Shown here in pieces: positions 22,466 through 35,720 of a stretch of DNA of 64,000 nt. This DNA comes from Xiphias gladius (lineage: Eukaryota > Chordata > Actinopteri > Istiophoriformes > Xiphiidae). Position 1 is the stretch's first letter. The number at the start of each line of letters is the position of its first letter. The stretch lies in the NCBI RefSeq assembly GCF_016859285.1, contig NW_024401804.1, positions 394,501-458,500 of the forward strand, written 5' to 3'. Made by a program: the position numbers and the translations under genes. The notes below the pieces were generated by a model. That model worked only from the letters and a program-made list of their open reading frames with translations, was not told the DNA's origin and ran no database searches.

Positions 22466-25400
22466 TTACTCGTTTCTGGATGTGATATCCTGACAAACAG
22501 AATCATTAGAAACTGTTAACGTCAGTCTTTCGCTGGCAGTCGACAAAATTGTGTGGAATCTGTGGGATTTTTCGACTCACCTCCGTCTTCGCCTTCCTCC
22601 ACTCGCCCATCGGCCCCGACTTTGTCAGGACTGAAAGAGACCAGAGCGGCAGAAATGTTGTTGCACAAAACCACTATGCTTTTTAATTCTCAAATCTTTC
22701 CTTTCAAACACTTGAGCGTGTAAAGCTGCCGACAGCTGCCACGGGGTCCCTACATTCAGAATCCCTCCGATTCGCCCGTTTTCATCGAGTATTTTATTTC
22801 CCTCTAAATTTCATCTCGGCACATTAGAAGTCATCTGAACACTGTTGCTTTAAAATTTAGACTGATTTAGATCGACTGAATTAATATTCCATAAAAAAAA
22901 CAAATACTTTATCATAGCTTTTTCCCGTTACTGCATATCAGGCCCAAGCCTCCGTCATATCAGATGATGATTCATCAGCAGATCCATGATAGTGACCTAA
23001 TGTATGAGTCTGATTTTATGTGACACTTACACATGAAGGCCGTAATCGTCACGACCACAGCTGATGTTACGGTCGTGCTCCACCACACACACCTGCGGGG
23101 AAGAAAAAGGTCAATTCTTCCAGAAAACATAAAACTCAAAAAGATCCAAGTTTAAGGATTCGTGACGTCTGAATACATGGGCTTGACTTAAAAACTGGAA
23201 CTGTAAAAATCTACTTCTTTATAGAAACGCAATTTTCCTTTCGCTGAAATCGCGTCCTCAAGAGGAGGAGCGTCTCTTGACAGTGGATTACATTTTTTCT
23301 GTTGTTGGTCTTGGTAGTGGTTTTAGAAACTGCTGATCCTTTAAGGATTACTAGACCGACTCATGTCTGACTTGACGGACAGGTGTCACAGCCAATCACA
23401 CCGATCGATCGGCCGTTCCGGTGTTTAAGAGAAATGCTCCGAAACACAAATGGAGTTTTACCCCGAGTAAAGAGCCGTGAAGATGAAGATGGTGAAGATG
23501 AAGAGGAGAAAGGCCTTCACCGTTAACCCTGAAACGACAACACAAACAAACACAAATCAGACATAAAATGACTACTGTCGTTACTGATGTGAAGACTCCG
23601 GGCAATAAGCAAGCTGACATCTCGCATATCTTTTTGCGGCTTCAGCGGCTGAACATCCCCAGCGTTTGTCTTTTGTGTCGTTCTTGTAAACCAGAATCTG
23701 AGTTTGATGATGAAACGAGAGCTACCGCTGCTCTCAGCCCTAACCCCACCCACGGCAGATACCGCTTCGTTGTGATTCGTTCTTTGTGTTTAAAAACAGA
23801 AAAACATTTTGAATGACGTCCCAGCGCGTCCACGCCGCTGACACAGCTTGCCTCGTACCCTCACGAGATACTAACTCAAACAGATACCAACGACAGCGAC
23901 AACCATAACGCTGCTGACCCGTGTGCTCAGGTGAGGCCGGACAGCAGCAGGTGCTGGTGTAGAAGGCAGAGGGAGGCGGGACCTCTGAGAGTCCGCCCAG
24001 TGACTGGGTGAACCGCTCCTTTGATTGACAGATCTCAGAGCAAATCTCCTCCTGGACGAGCAGCTTCGGGGGCGGGGGCATTTTGTCAGGAGGGGGCGGG
24101 ATCTCTGTCGGGTCTGAAAGAGAGAAAAAAGAAAAAGGCAGAAAATATTTTTGGATCAATTTTCTGGCAAATGATGAAACTTTTTTTGTTCATCTGTCCG
24201 CTCTCCTCGTACACTGCATGACAAGGATCTCAGAACAATAAAGACCTGTAAGTGGAGCCGTTTCTAAATCTGGAGATCTTCGGTGCCGCTTTGTTTTGGG
24301 ATCGGTCTCAATTATTGCGGCAGTGAATGGAAGAGAAGAAGCAGGACAAGCCGACGCTGCAACCAAACCACAAGCCCCACCTTTTGACGCTTACATCACA
24401 TGACAAGCAACCGAAGAACGGGCGCGTCCCGAGCAGGATTCGTAGGTCAGACATGTAAACGTGATGTTCAGCGTGCGGCGTCAGCTGATCAATCTGCCCA
24501 CATAGTCCATGCGCACACACACGTCATTCCTTATTCATCGTGACAGGCAGACACATTCATATGAATCTATTTATTTTTCACATTCTCAATAGTAGGATCT
24601 TTTATATTTTGCATCGCTTGTATGTTTTGGATTATGGATTCTTGTTGTTCATTGGTGCATTCCTCCGACCCACGTGTTCACTGCCTGGCTGCAAAGACGG
24701 TGTTACAGTTGGAGAAATGAACACGACATGGCTTCTCATCTGGACACATCAACGACTTCAGAACCGCATCGGATCCATGATCGGGCTGAACTTTAACCTG
24801 CAGCTGTTACCCACCGTATGTAAAGCTGCGGCTGTCATCCAGCACAGTGCTGCAGAATCCAGACCAGGAGGACTCATCCAACAGGGCTGGGCCCTCCCGG
24901 CTGCTCATGGTCCAGGGGTGATCGCGCTCATATCCTCTGCCCAGGTCCTTGTCCTCGTGCTCGTCCCGGTCTTGGTCCTGGTTCTGGTTTTGCCCCGTCC
25001 CGAACACACCCCTGAAGACTTTCTCGTCCAGCCACGACTGGCAGCTCTCGGTGACGTCGCTCAGGAGGCGAGCCAGAGAGCTGCGAGGCCTCCGTCTGCG
25101 CCGGAAAACCCTGAGGGAAGAAGAAAATCCGTGTTCATCACAGTCACGTTTCTGACACGTTTTAACAGATTCCTGTGTCGTCATTGTTGCTGAATGTCTG
25201 TATTTTTCTTTAACAGTTTATATTCCATTTTTTTCCTCTTTTCACTCTCCCCTTCACTTTCCACAACATCTTTGTCATTAGAGTAAGTCTACACTTCCAT
25301 CCCATCTTGATGGCTTCCTTCCGAATCCATTGTGGTGGCGTACGGAGGCAAAATTACAAAAGTCTTGTCCCTGTCCAAATACTTATGCACCGGACTGTAA

Positions 25401-28400
25401 GTGTTTTAAAGGGTCTGAAGGCCGTGGCTCGGGTGCTTCACACCTGCGCTCTTTTGTGCAATGTATTTTACTTCCGATCGAGCTGCAGAGTTAAGACACA
25501 CGAGTCGAACCGCCCCGGTCCGTTTGGCTCACGAGCATGATGAATCCCAACCAGCTGTTTTTCAATATAATCTACGTATAAGATGAAGATTCAGTGTTTA
25601 ATACAGACAGTAAGTCTGCAGGTAAACGCCCCGACTTTTCTTGTCATTACCCGGAGGAGCTGTGTGTGTGTGTGTGTGAACGCACAAGTCCCAATCAGTT
25701 GAACCAGCTCTACCCAGGTGCGCCCCCTCACCTAAACCGAACGGAGCATTTCCAGCGGGTGAGAAGGCGTCCGACGCGGACAATCTCCCGTCGTGTGCCG
25801 CATGCGTGAAAGGACAAACGCGGACAAAGTCTCCAGAAAATGTCTGGACCAGAATCGGGTCCGGCTCACATGTGAAAAGTTAAGCAGTCATGTAGCAGAA
25901 CAAAGAAACTCTTCTCATGTTGATGATGGAGGTTTCAATAACACACGAGTGTCCTAGCAACCGTGACAGATGACATCACGCTCTGGCTCCCGGAGGCAGC
26001 AGATGTCAGACGTGAAGAATTTACAGCTTTCAGACCCGCGCGACGCGTGCTTAACGGCGCGCTCCGATTGGCCGCTGGGAATGACCTCAGCGCTATAAAG
26101 AGAGGTGCTTGAGGAGGGTGTGTGTGTGCGTGTGTGTGTGTGTCTAACAGTTGTCAAGGTTTCAACACAGTTCTGCATTTACAGTCATGACAACATGTGG
26201 CTTTATTGCCTGTTGCTGATGTGACCTAATCCCTCAGGCCGAACTGGACTGAAAGGGTTCCTGTTGTTAAAGTGTCATTTAAAAGAGTTTTGCCAAGGCC
26301 GGTGGTTCCCAACCTTTCTGGCTTGTGAACCTTTAAAACAAAGCCCAACAACCCTTGAAGCTTTACTCATTTCTTTTGACCATAGGCACTTCAAGCAACG
26401 AGTGGCTTTCCCTGCGCAGATTGTTTGACTTTAACAATTTTTAGATGCTTGAAATTATAAAACTACCCGAAGACAATCATCATGACAAAGAAACGGAATT
26501 ATATGTAGTAGAAAGGTCAGATGTTCTACATGACTTCTCAGGGGATCAAGATATCCTAATAAACCTAAAAGGAAAATATTCTCAGCAAAATATGATTCAA
26601 TATGTTTTTATTCATATAAGACTTACGCTCCGTGTTATAACATTAATAAAATGGTACTAAATGTTATAAAATCCTGGATATCAAAGAATACGGAAAACTC
26701 TGTGCTACTGTATAAATCAAGCTTATTGTCACGACTGTATTGTGAATGAATTTAAAGAAGACTACTGAGCTCCTGCTGCGAGGCTCTCACCTGACCAGGT
26801 TCTCCTTGTAGGACACGTTGGTTTTGCAGGGCGTCAGCGACACGTTCCCGTCGTCGTCCCAGGAGAAGCTGTCCTCGGTGACGGCGTAGTACCCGTTGGT
26901 GAGGAGGCGCGGTGAGCGGCGGCAGCAGCAGGGGTCACCGCCGTCCAGCGAGGAGTAACAGACGTACGAGGAGTCGGGAGAGAGGAGGGACAGGTCGAGG
27001 CTAAGGGGGAGACAGACAGGAAGACAGGAAGAGCTTAGCCTGTGGGATACCGGTATAAAACCAGTATAAAACCAGTAAATGATCTGGGAGAGACTCCTGT
27101 CATGTCATGTCAGGAAAGTTCTAAAACCTATGATCAAAGTTATTCCCAACATGGCAGGTCACTTTACTTAATGCTAACATGAGAACAAGCCATCTGCAAC
27201 CCATTTCTTTAAGGCCCGATCGGTACGGCCCAGTTTGAGACCCGAACCCGACTACATACTGAACGCTATCTCCTTGCTTTATTTCAGTTGTTACTGACTG
27301 TTAGCTCACCAGGCCGCAGTGTATGTAACTCCAACACACGAGCGCACAAACGCAGATTTGTTCGATGGTTGTTGTTTTTTTTGTTCTTTGTGTTAAAATC
27401 CTGACGTGGTAAACGAAAACTGCCATGTTAACGTGCTCAGGCTCAACATTAGCATTCGTCTCCAAGCACAGCTGAGTCTAATGCATTCGTATCAGAGTAA
27501 CCTTTTATCTGTTACCAGCTTCCAACTTATTAACAGCAATCACGTCCCGCCCTGTGAGTGTGATTGTGAATGTTTCCCACCTCCGTCCTCCATCCCCTGT
27601 GACGTATGAGTGGGGCACGAGCACAGCTGAGTCCGAAAGAGTCCGGCTTATGATGAGCGGCTGGAGAGCTGAGTCTGACTTGTTCCAAAGGGCCAATGTA
27701 CCGAGTGAAACCTCGGCTTCAGTAACAACGTGACCTTTCCTCTGGTGCTGGCCTCAGGACCCATTTTACTTTTTTGTAGGATCCGAGAAAAACTAAAAGT
27801 CATCCCTCCCTTTTTTTCATCTGTTCAACAGCCGAGTCGTCTGGTGTGTGACCGACATTACTGCCTCACAGATGTCTCCCTGTTTCTCCACAGACAGAAT
27901 GTATCAATACAGACAAGGACACACACAGTCCATGCTAGAGTTTCACTACCGCAGAGGGAAAAGTTCGGTCAGACCGATCGACAGGCGGACGAGGCGAGAT
28001 CTGTGCCCGACAGGAATCAAGCGCATCTCGTCACTCGGCGTTAAAATGTATGAATGGTAGTTGCTTGTGTGAGAGCCACGTAAAACTGGACAAAAGTAGA
28101 CGCCATTCAGTGTTTGTTGGTATAAAAACAAATCAGTCCTTCTGCAGCAACAACACGTCTGTGAAAAGGTAAAAGAAGCAAAACGTTCTTACCTCTGACA
28201 GGAGTGATTCGCCCGCAGCCTTCGTTTTATCGGTGAACCTGAACAACAGATATCAGAAAATACTGGATGAGTTCCATTAGCAAACAGGCAAAAGACTTTA
28301 AACACACACTTCTGAAGCAGGTTGTTCTGTGAGCTTTCTAACAGACAACTTGACTTCTATCAGTCAAGAGCCAGAGAACATTCCTGAGGTCGGCCTGGGG

Positions 28401-29284
28401 AACCACTTGGGTAAATTTACTCCTCTGAACAGAGCCGACGCGACGATAGTAGATACTGTGCAGGAATGTGACGGACAGGGAGCTTATTGTCGTGCTGTTC
28501 TCCAGATCACTCGAATACATTCGCAGCAGCAAAGTCAAGAATGACAGAGGGCGGTTTTATAGTCCGAGGAATTTACGCAAGGTTTGTTTTGCCGTTTGCT
28601 GAGTTGTTGCATCAGCGGGTCGACAATCTACACAACAGACTGTCGGGACGTTTAGTGTTACAGCAGACTCCTGCATCGATGGCTAGAATTTAGAGCTGAG
28701 TATTGCCCAAAAACGTCCGATATCTGTGCTGATACTACACCTGACTTTCAAAGACATTACCTTTTCAGTGCCATAATCTGGGCGATATAAACTTGTTTGA
28801 ACCCCTTTTTCCATTTATCAAAATATTACAAACTGCTCACTACATCAGTGTGCAACTCGATTAAAAATATCAAAGGTTAGAAGGTTTCCTGGTTTTGATT
28901 ATGAGATATCTGATTAATATCTTAGCACATAATGAGTAAAAAAAAAAAAAAAAAAAAAAGAAAGCCTAAAAATCTGATCTGATCTTTTATTCCAACATTC
29001 GATACAGGACGCTTCAATAAAAACTTTCCCATCAAATGTTTCTTCAGACATCTGGACCTCATAGAATACCACTGCACAGACACCAGACATGATGTAATTA
29101 GAGGAATGAAGTGTGTAAAATTAAATTCAATCCCTGACTTGATTGCTATTAACCAAAAACAGCTGCTCTGAACAGCGTTGAAAGGCTCCCGTTACCAAAA
29201 AGCTGCCGGTGCAGATGTGTTGTGTGTGTCAGACGCTGTTGCTGCAGACGTACTTGTGACGGCTCCGGAGAAGAACCGGGCCAT
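22466..29284 (-). CDS. tmem71: Transmembrane protein 71 (TMEM71)
   Basis: Poorly characterised two-pass membrane protein. Coding exons in transcription order: 29284-29254, 28238-28193, 27000-26791, 25110-24815, 24113-23865, 23528-23462, 23092-23031, 22630-22581, 22489-22466; all phases join, giving 344 aa (human about 295). The diagnostic block in exon 3, RRSPRLLTNGYYAVTEDSFS followed by a YKENLVR motif, matches the family strongly. Exon 4 continues VFRRRRRPRSSLARLLSD and holds a Q/N/D/E-rich insert. Exon 5 is proline-rich; its donor (CTC|GTGAGG) is the least certain boundary. Exons 6-7 encode two membrane segments, LTVKAFLLFIFTIFIFTALY and VTSAVVVTITAF (about residues 279-322), followed by a short basic tail. 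The start ATG has a good context (CGACCATGG) and MARFFSGAVT resembles the family N-terminus. All-minus neighbours are unrelated. Function unknown. Confidence 0.9.
24940..24995 (-). repeat. Low-complexity repeat inside tmem71 exon 4
   Basis: Repeated six-base units related to CAGGAC and CAAGAC (minus strand) encode a stretch beginning GTGQNQNQDQDRDEHEDKD. The human protein lacks such an insert at this point, so it is probably a local slippage expansion. Confidence 0.6.
25371..25399 (+). repeat. Tc1/mariner-like terminal repeat
   Basis: CTGTCCAAATACTTATGCAC followed by CGGACTGTA resembles the well-known terminus of a fish miniature Tc1-like element. It lies in the tmem71 intron just upstream of exon 4. 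The other end was not found. Confidence 0.5.
26301..26400 (+). repeat. Fragment of GGTGGTTCCCAACCTTTCTG-type element
   Basis: The start matches a common fish/vertebrate element whose end reads GGTTCCCAACCTTTTTGGC followed by TTGTGACC. One end only is evident. It lies in a tmem71 intron. Confidence 0.5.
28938..28959. repeat. Poly(A) tract in tmem71 intron
   Basis: Uninterrupted A run. Confidence 0.95.
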
Positions 29285-29315
29285 GGTCGTCCGCGGCCGG
29301 GTCTCTTCCGCGGAT
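29254..29315 (-). other. tmem71: tmem71 start-codon exon
   Basis: Acceptor TAATGTCTTTCGCAG and donor CACAA|GTACGT flank 62 bp. The exon has 31 nt of 5' UTR, then the ATG at 29282-29284, and leaves one base that joins the next exon in phase. It is CpG-rich compared with its surroundings. Confidence 0.75.
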
Positions 29316-31707
29316 CTGCGAAAGACATTAGAAGCCCAGCGGTCGAGCGGTGAGAGGCGTCTCCAAGCCAAGAGGACAAAAAAAAGGAAACAGCTCACAC
29401 GCTTCAGGTTCACCGTTCACAGCTCTTCATTAGAAACAATAGAGTTAAAGCCCTGAAACTATCCACGTCACGGTATTTAGAAACGGCAGTGAGAAAAATG
29501 ACCACTGTCAAAAGAGATTCTGTGGAGAGTTGTTAACCTAATAAAATGTGTTTATAGAGACTCTTTGTGGATTAGTTTATGCAGTGTTGAATGTCTTCTT
29601 TGTATTTCAAACCAATAAAACCAGACGAGTTGATCCAACTCACGCTGAATTTTTTAAGGCTCATAACAAAATGTAGGTTTTTAAGGGTTAAAACAAAACT
29701 CAGGGAACAAAAAAAGGCAGATTTTTTTTTGTTTGTACATTAACACTTAAAGCAATTTTTTTTTGTAGGGGTCCCTAAAATCAGGTTATTTAAAGACTGT
29801 GACAAAGACAAGATAGTAACAGCTAAACAATAACATATAGAGCTAGAATGGCACTGAGAGATCGTACCTCCACCAAGGACAAACAATCCTACACGTCTGT
29901 CCGGCTCTTATGATAGGAAAAGAAAAAGGAAGTAGTCTGGAGACATAAATGACTAAGTTGTCATAAAACATAATAAGTACAACTCTGTGTGTAATGCGGA
30001 CAGGGCATTTTCTTCCACCAGATCTGGATCATTATCTGGACCTGCACTGACCAAACTCATCGATCTCAACACAAATGTGGCTGATTTTTTACGACAAAAA
30101 TGTGGAAAAAGGCCCCGACTCGCAATGTTTAGAAAAGTGGCAAACGATTCCTGGACCTGCTCCGTAAACCGGATCCACACCGAAATGTAATGGGTTCTTC
30201 CCTGGGCCACCAAGTTCGGTGCAAATCTGCTCAGCAGGTTTTGCTTGACCCTGCTGACAAACAAGCAAACAAACCAGCCGGCGCGGGTAAAAACCGAAGC
30301 CCCTTGGCAGAGGTAAACATAGAGAGCGGACAGTTGATCCTCAATAGTCACTGGAAAGTCATAATCGTTATTATAAATGGTAACTAGAAGTTTATAAAAA
30401 CAATATGTCAAACTTGAATTTACCAATAAACTTCTTTACTTGGTTACCATAACTTTCAAACATTCAGTTTATTTGTCCATTCATTCATCAAATATTTTCA
30501 TTTATTCATCAACATTCCATTTATTTTTTTTATTATTTTATCTTTATGTATTTATTCATGGACGGATTAACCTGCTTGTAGATGTGTTTCTTTTTCAGTC
30601 ACACATGTCTACTAGCAGATGTAAAACCAATTGTGTCAAATTTAAATTGAACAGTTTAAACGCCGTTTTAAGCGTTAACTATCGCTGGCCTTAGGTTGGT
30701 CAAGCTGCTTCTCCCAATTTGATTCTTTTGGTTTTTTGAACTGACACTGTTGTCAAATGTAAATGAAAAGGATTAAGTGAAAAGTCACGCACCAAACATT
30801 TACTTTCAAAGGTAAAGTCTGTTGTCATTCTACATTTTTCTTATTGTCAATTACTCCCATGTGCTGACTCAAACAAACAGCGTGTCCGTCCGTCTCTCGA
30901 CACCTCCTGACCTCCCTCCTCTGTCTGTGGTTCCCAGCTTAAGGCCCTTTGGTTCCTACTGAAGACGGAAATCTTTAAAAACACCTCACAAATATATAGT
31001 TTCATTAAAAGAAAGGTTCAGTCATTTCCTAAAACAGCTGCTCACTGTAGCTTTTAATCAAACAAACGGGAGGATACAGAGCATTTGTTGGGGACTATTT
31101 TCAGCCGCGGATTAATCCACATTTGGTGCTGTAGTGAGTGTTTGTGGCAGCAGGACGGTGTGCGTGTGGGACTGAGTGTAAATAAACTACAGCGCGTGTG
31201 TGTGTTGATGGTGATGAAGGAACGTGTCACCCAGCGCAACGGTGCTGCTCACTGATGAGTTTTTGATATTTTCCGGACAGCAGTGGAGCTCCACGGCCCA
31301 GAGCAATAAGATACATCCGGCCGCGATACACAAACAGTACCTGTCAGCAGATGCATTCACTGTTGGTTTGGGTCAAGAGGAGCCAGGAAGCGGAGAGAAA
31401 GTGGAGCAGTCTGATTGTTTGAAGGCACAAAAATCTACATCAAACATTTTCTCAGTGACTTCAGCCCCATGAAAATCCGCCATCCCCCCGGATCTGCTCT
31501 TCAGTAGGTTATTAAAGCTCAGTCGGCTCCGTTAATCCCTGCAGAGCTGATCAGAGGAGTTCTCCGCTCCAGTCTGAGCACTTGAGGGATTAAGTGAATG
31601 AACATCCTACAGGCTAATATGAATCTAATCCACACCGATGAGACCACAGAATAAGTGCAGGTTATTTATAAAGACACACAGGCGGGGCAGAAGTGTTTAA
31701 GCCTTAC

Positions 31708-31800
31708 CTTTGAACTTGTTCCCGCTCAGATCTTGTGGTGGCCTTGAGTTTTCTGTTATGCTTCTCTCACATCCTGCCGGGACGAAGCAGCGGCAGCAGC
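31708..31800 (-). other. tmem71: Probable tmem71 5' exon (non-coding or alternative)
   Basis: On the minus strand it has acceptor CATTTTTTCTCAG and donor AAAG|GTAAGG. The 93 bp is open in one frame (CCRCFVPAGCERSITENSR) but has no usable ATG in that frame. If joined to the exon at 29254-29315 it is 5' UTR. If that exon is skipped it joins 28193-28238 in the main tmem71 frame. Confidence 0.55.
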
Positions 31801-32640
31801 CTGAGAAAAAATGCAGAAGGAGGAAAAACAGAAGGGCTGTGACTCCTGAGCTCACGTTTCCTGTTAACCCTGCGTCCGCTGGAGGGAGCTTCAACTCCGA
31901 CAGTCACACATGCTGTTTCCCGTGACTTCATGTTCAGATGACTGTGAGATGTCGGGCTGGGGCCAGAAACCAGGAAACATGTTTACATTCTCCACAGTCT
32001 GATCTGTAAAATCTGTCCAACAACCTGCAACAGATTCACTGCATTTACACTGGCTCCTACACTCTAATCTAGTAAGAGTCCAAGCACCATGAAGACCAAA
32101 AGTACAGTAAACACCTTGAAGAAAGCAGGCTGCTCCGCAGGGGCTGGTTTCAACATCTAATTCTTAGTTTGACCACAAAACCTTGAACTAAATCCACAAA
32201 CCTAAGTGAAGACCTGGACTTGAAGCTCTTTTCTGTCTTTCTGATTGTCATTAAGAAGACATGGGTAGAAACGCTCTGTTTCTATGAGTCATCAGTTATC
32301 CGTGCGTTACATCTATTTTGTTGTCATTTTATCGAAGCTGATTGATTCTCATGCGTTCATTGATTCACTTACGGATTTTTAACCTGACTGCCGTCTCTCT
32401 ATTAAGCACTCTGGCAGACACTGTTGTTTCTAAATGTGCTCTGTGAAGTCCGTGCGTTGGTCAACATCTGGAACTGGGGCCCTATTCTACTGCCATGCTT
32501 AGTGATGTGGACCAATCTGTACCATCACTCTGAAGAGCAACGGCAAGAATTTGAACCCAGTTCATCAGGGTTTTTTTTGAAAAGATGAACTGGGTCAGTG
32601 ACTGTTGGTGGGCAACAAAACAGAGACTCTCTGTGTTACA

Positions 32641-32697
32641 GTGAATGCCGGAGGGGGGTGGGGGCTGTGGGTTGGGGATGGGGGGGGGGGGGGGGGG
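32641..32697. repeat. G-rich tract with an 18-base G run
   Basis: Several G runs precede an 18-G homopolymer at 32680-32697 in a tmem71 intron. It has G-quadruplex potential on the plus strand, the non-template strand for nothing annotated; tmem71 pre-mRNA carries the C-rich complement. Confidence 0.8.
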
Positions 32698-33824
32698 CTC
32701 CCTGTCCCTCCCTCATCTTGCTGTGTTCCAACTGTAAAATGCTTCTTTTAAACACTAGCGATCCAAAGCCCTGCCACCGCCCCCCCGGGACGCTCCAACA
32801 ACATGAAAGCGTTGGTGAGAGCCAGCAACACGCCGACGATTTAGCTGCTAGTGAAGTTACAAATGTACGTTTGCGTGAGGTAACGGGGGTGAATGAAATC
32901 TGGGAAGCAGGAACGTGATCTAGACGCTTTATGCCAATCTGATCATCTTGGGTTTGTAATTCCTGCGTGAAAGTGATCTGAATGATCTGCATACACATTA
33001 AAATCCTTTCCAAGCTTCTTTTCCAGGCTGGATAAAAAAAACCCCGCAGTGATCGACTTCCCAGCAGACAACTCTCTTATCTGACTAGACACGGTCCAGA
33101 CCTGATAACGGTGAACAACATGACGTCAGAGAAACCGGGTGAACAGCTGACCTCTGATCAGCGTTTGTGTTCTTGTGTGCTTTGTAATGTGAGCAGCCAA
33201 CTCCTTCCAGTCGACTCCTTCTATCTGTAAACTGGACCAATAAATGTTTTCAGATTGTGCCATATGACCAAAAAATGTTCTCCGTAATTCCTGTGTCTCT
33301 GTAAAACATTATGACAAATACTCTAAAGATATTATAATACTCAGTGCTCCATCCTTTTTGCAAGAGAAACCCCATTGTTGTCCCGTATTGAGGCCACGTT
33401 TTCAGTCTCTCTTAACGCAGAATTGTTCGTGGAGGGTAAAATCAAGCCTCCACGTCTCCTGACAGAAAACCCGTCAACACACTGCTCCCAACGGAGCTGC
33501 ATAAAAATACCTCCTGAACAGATCAGTATGGAACAAGCAAAGAAACCAGGGCTCTGCGTTCCCAGACAAAACAATAACAGAGTGAACCGACTCCTCGCTT
33601 TAGTGCAGGGTGTGCAAACCAAGACTCCTTGTTTCTGAACGACCGTGCGTTCGATGCCACGGTCCGTATTCCTGTGTGCTGGATTTCAGTCCTCATCATT
33701 CATCGTATGCATGATGCAGGGTGACATTAGTCAACTTTTTCTATCCTCTATGTGCATGAGATTCAGAAAACTGTCATGGAAAATGATGGGAAAAAGTTTT
33801 AATTTGAAGAATATAAGCAGCAGA

Positions 33825-34129
33825 GCTGCAACAATTAGTTGTTTAATCGATTAGTTGATTGAAAGAAAATTAATCAACAACTGTAATAACTTATTACTTC
33901 TTGAAGTTTTTTTTAAGCGAGACTCCCAAACATTTGATGCTTCCGGGTTCTTTGCTGTGAGCATTTGCTGTTTGGTCTTACGTTACAGTAAACTGAAAGC
34001 TTTTGGGTTTTGGGCTGCTGATCGAACAAAAGAAGACGTTTCAAACATTTCAGGCACAAAATCAATAATCGACTAGTCGAGAAAACAATGGCAGATGAAT
34101 TGATAATGAAAGGCATCATTAGTTACAGC
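33825..34129 (+). repeat. Near-complete copy of the TAATCGATTAAT-type repeat family
   Basis: It starts GCTGCAACAATTAGTTG and ends CATCATTAGTTACAGC, rough inverted termini. The internal block order matches the reverse of the copy at 1900 (TTACAGTAAACTGAAAGC, TTTTGGGCTGCTGATCGAAC). It lies in tmem71's long 5' intron. Confidence 0.75.
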
Positions 34130-35527
34130 CCAGGTTCAATACTAAAATCTGCATTCCTGTGTACTGAATTTGAGTTCTCATCATTCATCATATACATTAT
34201 CATTTTACATTTTTGTATCTTCTATGTGCAGGACATTCAGAAACATCTCACTTCTGGTCATTTAATTGCTGATTAACATTATAGGGTAACTCTTTTCCAT
34301 TATAGCTCAAATATTTCTTTCAGATTCCTAAACTGTCTTAAAACGTCTCCGTCGCTCAGAAATGTGACTGGTTGTCTGTTTCTGGGAATTTCCATCAAAT
34401 CTTATATGGTTTGACAACAGAAGAGTACAGATTAATGTTATTGATACTCAGTATCTTCAGCGATTGATAACGAGATTTCTTTGATTTCTTTCTCTCGTTT
34501 CCCCCCATGTGTGTCACATTGGACTCTTCCCATCCTCCCAGCATGCCTTGCAGCAGCAGCAGCAGCCTGTTCTGTGCTGGAGCTGCTGATGTTGGAGGAA
34601 AACGCGTAAGAGGAAACACAAAAGATGGACCAAACCATTCCTGCCTCAGCAGCTCCGGCATCACCAGCACACAGCCACGCTGCGCTGAGCCTTTCCTGAG
34701 GAGTCTGTTATGTTTCTCTAACCTTTATTCGGAAGCTTAGCAGTGAATTTTTAAAGCCCTTATTGTAGTTTGAGGCCTTTCTTTGCTTGTTCTCCACTTT
34801 AACATTACTTTAGCGCCTCTTATTAGTGATGTCTCTATTTTGACTCTACAGTGTTATACTAACACTGTTATTGTACTTTTAAATACTTAAGAAAATCCTA
34901 TTGCTACTCACAGTGATTTGATTTATAGAGTTTTGTTTTACTGTGTTGTGTCACTGCTCGGTGTCTCAATGTTACATCTTTATATGGTTCCTACTTACAG
35001 TGATGAAGCTGCTCAGAGGTGAACTCGTATTGTCAGGAGTCTCTTGGTTATTTGTGACTGTAATCTTGCTCTAATGCCTCATAATGTGTGTATTGTCCTG
35101 ACTGTTCTGGTCAAACTTTAATCGGCATCTCTGTAGTTCTTCTATAGCGTCTTATATTGCGGCTGCAGTGGCTCCAGGGTATTTCGTAGCTGCAACATTC
35201 CTGTAATATTTCCGGGATAACTTGAAGTATGTGCGGTATTTCTGCTGGTACAGTTACATGGTTGTAAAAAAAAAAAAATTAAATTTCTTTAGTGAAAGAA
35301 AATAACTAAGCCTGAATTTACCAAAATGCAGATTAAGAAGTAAATTATTACAATTTATAACCAAATCACGTTTCTCTGCATGAAATAAAACTGAGATTAA
35401 AACAACTACAGTCGTTTGAAAACGTCCAAACACTTGTGCCTTATTTTCTTTGTATTTTTAAGTAGAACTCAGCAGAATTGACCGCACAAATCCAGACAAA
35501 GAAAAAACGGGACTGAAGCGAACTCAC

Positions 35528-35720
35528 CGGTTTGTTGTGGTTTTCGGTTTCCCTCCCGAAACTTGTGTTGCTGGTTTTTAAAGTCTTCCTCCACCTGCGC
35601 GATTCGGCTTTTCGTCCTCTTCTTTTTTCCTTCCGGGCTTGGGTTTTGGGATCCGTGCGTTTTTCTCCGTGCGGGTAAAACCACGCAGAAGGGCGACGCT
35701 CGGAGCCCCGCAGCTGTCAC
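35528..35720 (-). other. tmem71: Probable tmem71 first exon / promoter-proximal region
   Basis: The minus-strand donor CAAACCG|GTGAGT is strong and the region is GC-rich, with an ETS-like CTTCCGG core at about 35778. An ATG at 35720 opens a frame of 64 codons that stays open through the exon at 31708. The transcription start is unknown but probably at 35720-35870. Assigned to tmem71 by strand, splice phase and absence of another gene. Confidence 0.5.

Noticed and set aside
22420-22489. Alternative reading of the last tmem71 exon (GYHIQKRVKEDIKVEERKKK)
   Set aside because: The phase left by the preceding exon forces the DITSRNE-stop frame; the lysine-rich frame would need a different splice.
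29178-29456. Plus-strand exon-like segment with frame APEKNRAMVVRGRVSSADLR
   Set aside because: The same segment on the minus strand has better splice sites, an ATG in good context and correct phase into tmem71.
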